From NCBI GenBank assembly GCA_002099365.1, contig MSED01000008.1, forward strand, positions 1,054,001-1,118,000: a stretch of DNA of 64,000 bases, given 5' to 3'. Each line of letters starts with the position of its first letter. Within the stretch, counting starts at the first letter, position 1. This document shows, in pieces, positions 43,767-52,781 of this stretch. The notes under the pieces are model-generated. The model was not told where the DNA came from. It was given only the letters and a program-made list of their open reading frames with translations, and did no database searches. The DNA is from Phialophora verrucosa (taxonomy: Eukaryota > Ascomycota > Eurotiomycetes > Chaetothyriales > Herpotrichiellaceae). The position numbers were made by a program, and so were the translations under genes.

Positions 43767-45240
43767 ATGGAAGCCATTGGCGCATTCTCTGCCATTCTCA
43801 CCATCGCTACGGAGTGCAATCGCATCTGCAAAAGGCTGCGTCGTTGTTTGAAAACCCTCAAATACGCCCGCGACGACATCAGGATCATCCGCGACGAGAT
43901 GGAAACGTTCAGCAGCCTTCTCACTTGGTTCCACAGGACTATCACCGATTCCCGCTTGGCCGACGAAGGGCTGTCCGCAAAGATAAAAGCATCCAAGGTG
44001 GAACAAGTTATCGTCCGATCAGGGAGGGCAGCCCTAACAAAGATTGAAGACATCTTGGACGACGTCGAGCCACTCAGAGCCGACAGAGCCTACCCTGCCT
44101 TCGCGCGATGGTATGCTCGCTGGCAATGGTCCACACGGAAGGAGGAATGGACGCCGATTCAAGCTTCACTCAATTCGGTCAAGCAGAGCGCCGAGCTGCT
44201 CATATCGATGGTATATTTCCAGGATCTTTTTCGCCAGCTCGAGGTGCTGCGAGCTGAGGCGCGAACGATACCGAACGACATGCTTGATCAATTGTTGGTG
44301 ATGCACTTTCATCGAGTCTTGTCTATACTACGGATGCTAATTGCCATGTAACAGATCTCTCTACGCAAAGCAGACCAAAAAACTGATTTCTCGGTGCAAG
44401 AGGACAGCGGCAGAGGATCGACGTGTGCGAGACCAGCAAGAGTATGTTTTGCAGCAGATCAGTCAAGAGATTGTCGCGGTGGCATCCCATTTGATCCAGT
44501 CTCATATTGCTTTGCACCCTGGGCTCGGAGACACTCTAGATCGCAATGGTGCTCCTTCCTTCGTCGCTGGCAATTCGACAACGTCAACCTATTCCAACCC
44601 ACCCAGAAGTCCGCAGATACGACCCTCTGGCCCTCAAAGTCCAAGAGGGCCTCAGCCAGAGCCTTCTTCAGGCCCTGCCACAGTACCTGGAGCCCTTGCA
44701 CCAGTGTCTGATATATCTTCAGATTCTTCGGGCCCGGCACCCAAACCTGGAATTCCCCCAGATGGCACAGCTCATATATCTATAGCTGAAACACCTGCAC
44801 CAATTTCTGAAGTCTCTTTAGATTCTACGGATTATGCATCCGTACCTGGAACTCCTGTACCAGTCTCTGAAATCCCATTACATTATTCAGATGATGCATA
44901 TATACCTGGAATCGTCCCAGATGCTATAGGTCGTTCACCCCGGTTTCTGGGATTGCTCCGTCCTTTGGCCAATGCGTCCGTGCCTAGGATTCCATCAGGT
45001 ACCACAGGTCATATACCTGTGTCAGGAATCACTGCGAATCTTTCAGACCATGCACCAGTGGCTGAAATACCAACACCTCAAGGGCATGCACCTGTATCTC
45101 CCTCGGAATCATCGGAAACTGACACCTCCGAGGCACGGCTACCTACTCCGAGCCGAACCCGTAACGGCCAGGTCTGGGTTCCAACTGCATTATTTGGCCG
45201 ACCGGAACCAAGCATTCGTCCATCCAACCCCCGAGAGTGA
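43767..45240 (+). CDS. Fungal STAND-type N-terminal domain protein with Pro/Ser repeats
   Basis: Two exons (43767-44293 and 44355-45240) give 470 aa. The first about 230 residues are helical and begin MEAIGAFSAILTIATECNRI, CKRLRRCLKTLKYARDDIRI, resembling the N-terminal domain of fungal STAND/NLR-like proteins (HeLo-like family). No NB-ARC/NACHT, ankyrin or WD repeat follows. Instead the second half is Pro/Ser/Thr rich, with degenerate units of about 22 residues containing (A/V)P(V/I)S(D/E)(I/V)...PG. The intron (61 nt) uses donor GTTGGT and acceptor ACAG and restores the frame as DQL-SLYAKQTKK. HeLo-like domains can form membrane-damaging helical bundles in incompatibility; that role is only an analogy here. 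Confidence 0.65.
44690..44940 (+). repeat. Degenerate about 66-bp coding repeats (Pro/Ser units)
   Basis: Three or so diverged units encode segments such as PAPISEVSLDSTDYASVPG and PVPVSEIPLHYSDDAYIPG in the tail of the STAND-like protein. Confidence 0.65.
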
Positions 45241-46134
45241 GATGCAAATGGCAGAGCACTCGACCATTGTGGACGACGTCCGGGATCCTGCAGCACCCAT
45301 ACTATCGGAGATAACTCGAAAAGTGAGGTAAAGTGCAATACTGGGTCAACGCAGGGCACTTGCTGGGAGATGACGCCAACAAATTTGTAAGGGACAGGCA
45401 GCCGCAGGAAGGCTCACTACTGATGATTCGCGAAGGCTGCTCCGTACATGAGATATGTGTAGTGATACGAGTGGAACTGGTAGCAATCGTAGAAACAATC
45501 AAAGCATCAAGACCGGAGGGAACTTGGACACAGTCCTCCAATCTATAAGATAACATAGAGAGCAGTCCCAGATGCTGACAGTGACAACTTTACAGGCTAC
45601 CTCTTCCCTTTTTTGCCTTCCCACTTTCTGCCTTGTATCTTCTCATATCTTCTTCGCCTCCCATGGCGTCTCTTCCTTTCTTTGCCGTCCTACTTTCTGC
45701 CTTATATCTTCTCATATACTTCTTCACCTTCTCCCAAAGCGTCTCTGTCGTTCATTTTACCTTCCCCCCACCCTTCTCGCTTCTTGTAAATCGGGAGAGG
45801 CATTCCATTCACACCGACTTTGTGCACAGTGACGGAAGTAGTTTATCATGCTCCAATGGCTAGCTGTCTTGCAAATCTCCCTCTTAACGTTACACAGAAT
45901 TCTAATGCGGGGGATCAGAACGCCGTTTAATGGGTCACTTCCATCTCCCCGAACCCATTACACCTAGGTTCTCTGCACGCCGTAATCGACTAACCCCCCT
46001 TGAAGTTACAAAACCTCCCTTCTGTCATTGATTCCTCCGATCTCAGACTCACAGAGCAATCACATCGTTTGACGCTCCAGGCTGTGCTATCGCTTGTTGG
46101 GCGTCCGTGGCCCCCGCAGTCTCCCTGGAAAGGT
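45241..46134. other. Convergent intergenic region with tandem duplication
   Basis: 894 bp between two converging genes. It contains the 69-bp imperfect duplication listed separately; no gene is supported. Confidence 0.5.
45601..45738. repeat. Two imperfect 69-bp pyrimidine-rich tandem copies
   Basis: Copies begin at 45601 and 45670 and share ctcttcc...actttctgccttgtatcttctcatat-like sequence with several substitutions. Confidence 0.8.
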
Positions 46135-47532
46135 TCACCACTCGACCGTGTGAGGAAAGCTGGACATTCGCGAACACGTCTCCAGCGAGGGCGTATCGGC
46201 AGCACCGTCGAGTGCATCGCACAGAGCTTCGGCTTCGGTGTCTATGTCGGCAGTGCCGGTCACGCGGATAGCCGGCTGCAGCTTCCTCTTGGCCATCTTC
46301 TCGGAGCGTTGGTGTTGAGCCAGAATTGCAAACAAGTCAATTGTGCGACCTGCAGCAGCTTGTCAGTCCTTGTTATTGCCAGAAGATGCCGGCGGGCTCT
46401 TACCTCCGCACTGATACGTAAAATACTTCGAGCTTGTTGAGCTCTTTTCTTCTGCGCCTGATCTGGTCATGGCCATCAATTCCTGCTTCAACATCCACTT
46501 CCACTTCTCTAGGGTCTTGACGGGAGCCACATGGCCGTCCTTCGCGTACAAGTCGCACCTGACAATGACTTCAGAGCTTGACCGGGGTAGAAGCACCATC
46601 GTGCAACACAGATCATCATCGAGCTCCTTGATAATGCTCAATGGCCCGAGCAGCCGCACAGTCTTGGACTTGCGAAGTGCAGAAAACCATCCAAACGGAC
46701 TTGAAGACCATTGTGCTTGATCGGAGAACTCGTTGGCTAACGTTCTGTCAGATGCATCATCTGTGCAAGCTCTCGACCAACTCACCAATAGTCTTCCAAC
46801 TCGTTCCGCACGTCACCTCCATTCCATCCGCCCAAGAACAGTCCCCGAGGTCAACATGAGACTTCACATTGTTGAACGGGAGATTCATCGTGCTGGCATC
46901 GAAGTTGACGAACACCAGCCCTTCCCTCGTCGCTATCAACTTGACTTCGAACAAACCATTCTCGGCGGGCGCGAATCCCGGAGATTCTTCAAATTTAGGC
47001 GCCTTGACCAAGGCGCCCTTGTCGTCATACTGCCATCCATGGTACTTGCATGAGAATCTCGTCGACGTGCCACAAGACTTGCGGACTACGGTATATGCTC
47101 GATGGCGGCAGACGTTGTGAAAACCTCGCAGCTTCATATCCTTGCCCAGAACCACGAAAAACGAGATTCCAGCGACGTCGAATGCATGATAGTCGCCGGG
47201 TTTCACAAATCTGCTCTGGTGACACACGAAGAGCCATGTCTTGCGAGCTGTCAGTTCCGGTCGTGTTGTTTGCAAGACTTGGTCTCGGTTACCTTGCTGA
47301 AGAATGCCCGCTTCTCCAACTGGAAGACCTCTTCGTCCGACATATCGTCTTGTTTCGTCAAGCTACCTTTCTCTGCGCGATCCAAGCTTGATTCTGGTCC
47401 CAATATCTGCTTGTTGGGGTGTATGAAACCCAGCAGGATGCGACCAAAGAGGTATACCAGGCAGGATATCAAAAACGCATACAGTGGCAGCGGGTAGCTC
47501 ACTGATCTCAACGGGCTTGAGCTCAGGTCCAT
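46135..47532 (-). CDS. Membrane-anchored Rieske [2Fe-2S] protein, oxygenase alpha-like, no visible catalytic iron motif
   Basis: Four exons (47293-47532, 46786-47239, 46404-46760 and 46135-46358) give 424 aa. Residues about 13-35 form a membrane anchor (YPLPLYAFLISCLVYLFGRI). The oxygenase-type Rieske domain follows: RAFFSKTWLFVCHQSRFVKP, GDYHAFDVAGISFFVVLG, then C124-R-H126 and, after 17 residues, C144-K-Y-H147-GW, so all four cluster ligands are present. The C-terminal half keeps SWKTI, where homologues have NWK...DGYxECYHC, and later LCCTMVLLP and VIVRCDLY strands, but I find no H-x4-H mononuclear-iron motif. The second intron in this model is only 25 nt (46761-46785, GTGAGT...CACAG); without it the frame stops. 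It is divergently paired with the gene at 48206. Likely an electron-transfer partner; this is an inference. Confidence 0.75.
46761..46785 (-). other. Candidate ultra-short (25-nt) intron
   Basis: The segment starts GTGAGT and ends CACAG on the minus strand. Removing it joins SWKTI to DDASDRTLANEF and keeps the frame; retaining it gives a TGA about 12 codons later. It is well below the usual fungal minimum of about 40 nt, so a small insertion or frameshift is the alternative. Confidence 0.45.
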
Positions 47533-48205
47533 CTCAAGATTGAGGAGGCACGCAATCACGGTGACACTACAACTGTACGTGCTTTCACGGTATATGAATT
47601 GCGACAACAAGGGCGACCTTATCAACGGCGTATTACCCGTTTGGTCTGAAAAGGCATTTCAACGGCCGGGCCGAAGTCCATTGGAGAGCAAGCGCCAATG
47701 ACAGTGCAAAGGAAGCCCATCCATTCCTTCGGATCCGATGCACATGATGCTCTGTTTCGTCAGTCACTCGCCATGATATCAAGGCTGACGCACCCTTGGG
47801 TCAGTCCGAATCCCAGCTTGGCTCAAACCGGTAATGCGATCCCGCAAGGCACCTTGTCCCCTCTCCAACCTTTGAGCGGTGCGGAAGTATCCTTCAATGG
47901 CATGCAACAATAATCCAGTGAGACATTGGCACATGGACACCAGTTCATCCATCGATGAATAATGATGATCACATTCAGGTGGCCCTTTGTCACACCCCAT
48001 CCATGCCTGCGACAAGGGGCATGTGCCGACCACGCGGCTTCGCCTACAGACCTGGTCGGTATTCGAATACCTGTTTGGGAATTCGGAACGAAGTCAGGAC
48101 TTGTCGCAGATTTAATATCCCTCAGGCCTCTGGAATCATTGATGGAATTATCTGAAGGACAAATGCTAGCTTCTTGTCAACACAAGACGGGCGCTCATCT
48201 CGGTC
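47533..48205. promoter_or_regulatory. Shared divergent promoter of the Rieske-like gene pair
   Basis: The 673 bp between two divergent start codons of related genes is the natural place for common regulation. I see no convincing palindromic operator or repeat in it. Confidence 0.5.
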
Positions 48206-49328
48206 ATGGATGCAACGAAGACACTCCCAGCGTCGTGGTATACTTCGCAAAACCTGTATTCTCTTGAACAGCGAGCAGTCTTTTACAAGGCATGGTACCT
48301 CGTCGGTGCTGTGCCGAGGTTTCCAGCTGGCGAGGACGTCGAATATGAGTTCGCACAAGTCACCATCAGTGTCCGACACGATGGCAATGAGAGTTTCGAG
48401 GTCATCAGGAAGTCCGATGTACGCTCATCGTGGTTGAAGCCTCGCCTCCTTGTGAGCCATTGCCTCTTAACTCTTGCCAGGGCTCCATACTCAACCACTA
48501 CCTGACACCCACGGGTCTGTTGTTCGCCACCATCGACTCTTCCGCGCCACCGTTCGAAGAATGGTTCCCTCCGTCGCTGCTCGAACTCCTGTCCGGCTAC
48601 AACTTCCGCCGCCTCCCGCACCGCCGCTCGATCAAATACCCCGGCAAGTTCAACTGGAAAACCATGGTTGATGGCTACCAAGAGTGCCTGCACTGCCAGT
48701 ACACGCATCGCAGCTTCAGCGTCATATACCCACCCACCTTCTACCAAGTGCACAACCATAGCACCTATAGCCGACACATTGCCGACCCACAAAAACCCAA
48801 CGACGGCCTCTTCTTGTTCTTCTTCCCCATCTGCACGTTGAACCTGTACGGGGGCGGCATGAGCAGCTTTCGAGTCTGTCCCGGTGACAAGGTCGGCGAA
48901 ACAAGAATGGAGTTCGACTACTACTTTGACGATGGCAAAGGTGGCACGGAGGGGTTTGAAGAGTATTTCAAGTTCGTGAGGAAGGTCGCCTTGGAGGATT
49001 TTGAACTCTGTGAAGTCGCCCAGTCGAACCTGGAGAGAGGTGTTTATTCGCAAGGAGTTTTGAACCAGGCCAAGGAGAGTGGTGTGCTTCGTAAGTTCTT
49101 CACGTCCCTGTCTTCATCTCGCCCGCTCGGCCGTGTCCAGTCATGCAGCTCACAGAGATCTCTAACCCACTCGTGTTGCGGGCAGATTATCAACAACTGA
49201 CCAGGAAGATGGTGGTCGAGAAGTTTAAGGAGGAAGAATCCGAGCGGAATGCCTTGAGTCCTGCCAGCAGTAGAGCAAGTGGCATTGGTCATGTTGGCGG
49301 CCAAGACGATGTTGCAGTGTCGGCTTGA
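48206..49328 (+). CDS. Rieske-oxygenase catalytic-domain protein lacking the Rieske domain
   Basis: Three exons (48206-48418, 48481-49090 and 49186-49328) give 321 aa. The start matches choline-monooxygenase/ring-hydroxylase alpha subunits: LPASWYTSQNLYSLEQRAVF, YKAWYLVGAVPRFPAGEDVE, FEVIRKSD. The sequence then jumps over the place of the CxH...CxxH cluster domain, going directly to LTPTGLLFATIDSS. Only a 62-nt intron lies there, too short to hide about 80 missing residues. The catalytic domain is complete: KFNWKTMVDGYQECLHCQYT-H with H142 and H147 as iron ligands (D135 as likely bridge), and LEDFELCEVAQSNLERG with the carboxylate ligand. On its own it cannot receive electrons in the usual way. 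Its divergent neighbour at 46135-47532 has exactly the missing Rieske cluster. Alternatives: a decayed or repurposed paralogue. Confidence 0.78.
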
Positions 49329-49475
49329 TGCGAGCTGCGAAAACGTCGTTGTCGCTGGTGCGGTTGCCTAGAGGTCATAGAATCGGCGCTTCACGGTACT
49401 CCGCAATCACTGCTCATCTCCTCATCCAAGTACTCATCCATGTAGACGTGACGATATGGTCGATGCAAATCTCGT

Positions 49476-50819
49476 TCAACCATCGCCATCGACTTGGTCT
49501 TCCTTGGCCGCCGCCGCCGCCGTCGCCATGTCCTTTTCCCTCGCCTTCTGTTCCTCCTCCACCTTGTCTAGCTGCCTCAAGATGAATGCGATGGTCGCGT
49601 CTCTCGCCCTCTCCAATTGCTTCAGCCGAGCGAGCGACATGGAACTGTATTCGAGTTTCTTGGCGGGAGAGGCGGCAGCATCGGTTGAAGCAGTAGCAGC
49701 AGTCGAGGCAGTAGCAGCAGTCGAGGCAGTAGCAGCAGTCGAGGCAGTAGCAGCAGTCGAGGCAGTAGCAGCAGTCGAGGCAGTAGCAGCAGTCGAGGCA
49801 GTAGCAGCAGTCGAGGCAGTAGCAGCAGTCGAGGCAGTAGCAGCAGTCGAGGCAGTAGCAGCAGTCGAGGCAGTAGCAGCAGTCGAGGCAGCCGTCGAAG
49901 GATATGCTGGCGATGAATCCGCCTTCGCATCTCCTGTCTCAGACCCGGTCATACTCTCGGTCCCAGTGCTCGCCGCATTTCCTTTGGTCATCTCGGCCAA
50001 CAAACCCCTCAACACAACGACGCTGTGGTCCCTCTCTACGAGTTGGTTCGCCAGCCTTGCTCGTTCGGCTTCTTCGTCTCCATCATGTTTTGCCACGGCA
50101 TGGAGAGCAGCAGCAGTAGTAGTAGCAGGAGCAGGAGGAGGAGCAGGAGTAGTTGTAACAGCAAAGCTCTGCCCACCGACGCGTTGGCTCGCCATCCACA
50201 TCCTCACCGCCTCGGTTGCGCAGTTCTCGATATGCGTGAACCGCACGGGCCCCAACATCACACCGCCATACCACCTCGCCACAACGATCACGCCCTCGAC
50301 CTGCGTGGACGAGAGGACCTTCTCGAGCCGTTTGCCCGCATACTTTTCGCCGTCGTCGTCCGAGCCCGTGGTGAAGGTGGTCGATGTCGACGTCGTGGTC
50401 GGAGTTCCCGACGCCGCTGCGGGAGGGAGATTGCGAGTGGAGCCGAGCAGTTGGAGGGTCTGTTGTGTTGAACGCCTCCGCCACGCGACGATGCGGTGCG
50501 AGGCCGTCGAGAACGAGGGGTGGGCTTGGAGACGTTTGATTATCGTGGTTGTCGACTCCGAGGCCCGTGCGCCGCTGTTTCCAGGTTGAGGAAACACAGA
50601 CGATCCAGGATGGAAGTGTGCTTGGAAGGTGGAGTTCCGGTCGTGGATCTGGGAGGAGATGAATATCTGATCCTTTGACTGTGCTTGAGCTGGAATATCG
50701 TCCCCGCTGGCACCGTGACCTCGATGGCCATGCTTCTGGCGCTGCTGGTGGTGGTCGTCGTCATCGTCAGGGTAGAGAAGCGGTCGCTTGTTGGGATTCG
50801 ATGGGGTGGAAAGGGACAT
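49476..50819 (-). CDS. IMPACT/YIH1-type (UPF0029) protein with long hexapeptide repeat
   Basis: Single exon of 447 aa. The IMPACT (UPF0029) fold is split by low-complexity inserts: ISSQIHDRNSTFQAHFHPGS (about residues 53-72), HRIVAWRRRS, then DDDGEKYAGKRLEKVLSSTQ, VEGVIVVARWYGGVMLGPVR and FTHIENCATEAV. Family members such as yeast Yih1 bind Gcn1 and damp Gcn2 activation. This protein lacks an N-terminal RWD domain, so that role is uncertain. After the domain comes a Thr/Ala/Pro linker and an exact (ASTAAT)11 tract, then a C-terminal coiled-coil-like helix (SLARLKQLERARDATIAFIL). The opposite strand has a 377-codon open frame, an artefact of the repeat and high GC. Confidence 0.82.
   Translation of the reverse strand: MSLSTPSNPNKRPLLYPDDDDDHHQQRQKHGHRGHGASGDDIPAQAQSKDQIFISSQIHDRNSTFQAHFHPGSSVFPQPGNSGARASESTTTIIKRLQAHPSFSTASHRIVAWRRRSTQQTLQLLGSTRNLPPAAASGTPTTTSTSTTFTTGSDDDGEKYAGKRLEKVLSSTQVEGVIVVARWYGGVMLGPVRFTHIENCATEAVRMWMASQRVGGQSFAVTTTPAPPPAPATTTAAALHAVAKHDGDEEAERARLANQLVERDHSVVVLRGLLAEMTKGNAASTGTESMTGSETGDAKADSSPAYPSTAASTAATASTAATASTAATASTAATASTAATASTAATASTAATASTAATASTAATASTAATASTAATASTDAAASPAKKLEYSSMSLARLKQLERARDATIAFILRQLDKVEEEQKAREKDMATAAAAAKEDQVDGDG
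49690..49887. repeat. 18-bp minisatellite, 11 identical copies
   Basis: The unit gcagtagcagcagtcgag is repeated 11 times without a mismatch (198 bp), in frame within the IMPACT-like gene. The period of 18 keeps the frame, so copy-number change would not break the protein. A partial degenerate copy follows. Confidence 0.97.
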
Positions 50820-51720
50820 GGCGGGGCTTGCTGGTTACCGCAGCGTACGTCGCGTAGTGTAGTGTAGCGTAGTGTAGTATGATGCACTGCAGTGTCAGTC
50901 GTATTGTGCTGGCTATTGTTCTCGCGTAGTGTAGTGCAGTGTACTTTTGCTATGTACTTTGCTGCTGACGGCCGTGTTTTAATCAAGTACAGGACCTAAT
51001 ATGCCCGCCCATGTTGTATCTGCTAATCGCACAGGATACCAGATATCGGAGTTTATGTGATATGGCGCTGTGGGATTGAATCGCGAGATCAGCAAGATGA
51101 CGGATTCATAGGTCCAGGTTGAGGTTCAGATCCAAGAAAGTGGGTGGTGGAAGTGGTGGAAGTGGAAGAAGCTCGGGATAACACAGCGCGGGGCACAAAC
51201 TACACATATCAGCTAGTACGATACTAGGATACATTGTCATATCTATCGCGGCATGGACTTGTGACGAAGCACATCTTCCAATTCTCACGGTGTACGGCAC
51301 GAATAGACCGGTCAAGCAAGAACGTGAAAGAATGTCACTGTGATGGCAGTGAGAATGACAATGCGGGCGCTCGACGTGAGTAGTCACCATGACCTGGAGA
51401 GGATTGCGTCCTCTGTGTTATTCTTCATCTTCGTCTTCATTGCCATTATGAGTATCTTCATTGCCGTTATGAGTACGTACTAATTAATGAAGCGACCCGA
51501 AATAATCGCCACCGTCACTTGAGCGTGACGGAATACACGTTCGTATCCATCCTTCGTTGTCTCATTAAGAGACCCTGTTTGAGATATTTCCCGAGAACCT
51601 CAAGCCAAGCCAGAGAGACGCCTCTCAATCGCCCGGTCTTCTTTCTCTTGGTTGATTCCGTTTCATATTCAAGGCAGTGCCCAATATCCAAGGTTCATGC
51701 CCATGCCAGAACGCCGTCCG
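50820..51720. other. Intergenic with GTAGT-type and 21-bp repeats
   Basis: 901 bp. Runs of gtagt/gtagc words lie at 50852-50880 and 50924-50943. A 21-bp imperfect tandem duplication (tcttcattgcc.ttatgagta) lies at 51434-51475. No gene is supported. Confidence 0.6.
51434..51475. repeat. 21-bp tandem duplication
   Basis: Two copies of tcttcattgcc(a/g)ttatgagta separated by no spacer, one mismatch, in non-coding DNA. Confidence 0.85.
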
Positions 51721-52781
51721 TCATTCCATGTCCTCCCAAGTGTCGGCGTCGTCTTCATGTTCGTCTTCGTCGTCACCCTCCTCATCATCTTCATCGTCGT
51801 CTTCAACGTCCGACGAGATTGCACATTCGGATGTCGCGCCAGTGATTCCGATGTCGGTATTTGTCATTTCGACTCTGCGGAACGCACTGACCCGTCCTTG
51901 CTGATCGCTCCCCACAGCTTTGTCATCACAGCCTTTCTTGTTCTTGTTATACGAGCTCGCCGCACTGGAGGTGTTCCAAATGGTGGTCGAATCGGCGATG
52001 GTGAAGCCGTGGACGACTCTTGTTCCGGTGACGGGATCGGTGTATTCTGACGAGGCGTCCGTGACGGGGGTGCCCGGCGGGGTGGACGACATGGACGCGG
52101 ATGAGCCGTAGTTGGTGAGGCCGCTGTTGTTGGTCATGGTGCGGATGTCAGTCATGGGCCTACGGCGGCGTTGGACCTTGACCTTGACTTTGACCTTGGT
52201 GGCCCGGTACTGCTGCCAGATCTGCGGATCGAGGCCCACGGGCGGATCGTCGCCTAGGAAGTCAGCGATGATGTCGCCGTCGAGTTTGAGTCGCTGTTCG
52301 AGGTGATTCAGCTGCCAAGACGCAGACGCGTCAACGGCACGTCGATACTTGCCGAAGCCGGTCATCTGGGGTAGGGGTATGGCGATGCGCGGCTCCGAGT
52401 ATGCCCTCTTGAGGTCGTCCCGACTGGCTGCCGGGGCGCTGGTGACCGTCGGCGTGGATTGCGTGCGTTGGAGGTTTGGCTCGCCAGAGGTTGCGCCGGC
52501 ACTGCCCTGTGAAGATGGAGGTGAAGATGCGCCGGCGTGCCCGGAGCGGATGCTGTTGCCATTGCGCGAGTCTGGGAGGGCAGAGTCAGCAGGAGGCGGC
52601 GAAGAGAAATCACACCAGACGTACGAGCTGATGACGCCGTCGTTGAGGCCTTTGTCACCTCTCGGACCAACTTGAGGTTGGCTTCGGCGTCCTTGTACTT
52701 GCGCTCGAGGCGCTTGACCTCGCTGCGATCGGCGGCCGCCCTTCCGACGATGAGTCGCGTGACGGTGTCAAAGGAGAACAT
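51721..52781 (-). CDS. Unrecognised protein with N-terminal coiled coil and acidic tail
   Basis: Two exons (52625-52781 and 51721-52571) give 335 aa. The intron is 53 nt with GTACGT donor and CCCAG acceptor; splicing joins ASSA to HSRNGNSIRSGHAGASS. The N-terminus MFSFDTVTRLIVGRAAADRS is followed by a charged helix EVKRLERKYKDAEANLKLVR suited to a coiled coil. The centre has SEPRIAIPLPQMTGFGKYRR, then SASWQLNHLEQRLKLDGDII and a basic KVKVKVQRRRRP stretch that could be a nuclear signal. The tail is almost purely Asp/Glu. I know no family with this arrangement; the alternating basic and acidic parts suggest a nucleic-acid or histone-binding protein, which is a guess. Confidence 0.7.

Noticed and set aside
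48283..49053. 256-codon minus-strand frame
   Set aside because: Antisense to the Rieske-less oxygenase, whose motifs are clear.
49456..50589. 377-codon plus-strand frame with VEAVAA repeats
   Set aside because: It is the antisense shadow of the IMPACT-family gene; the repeat is open in several frames.
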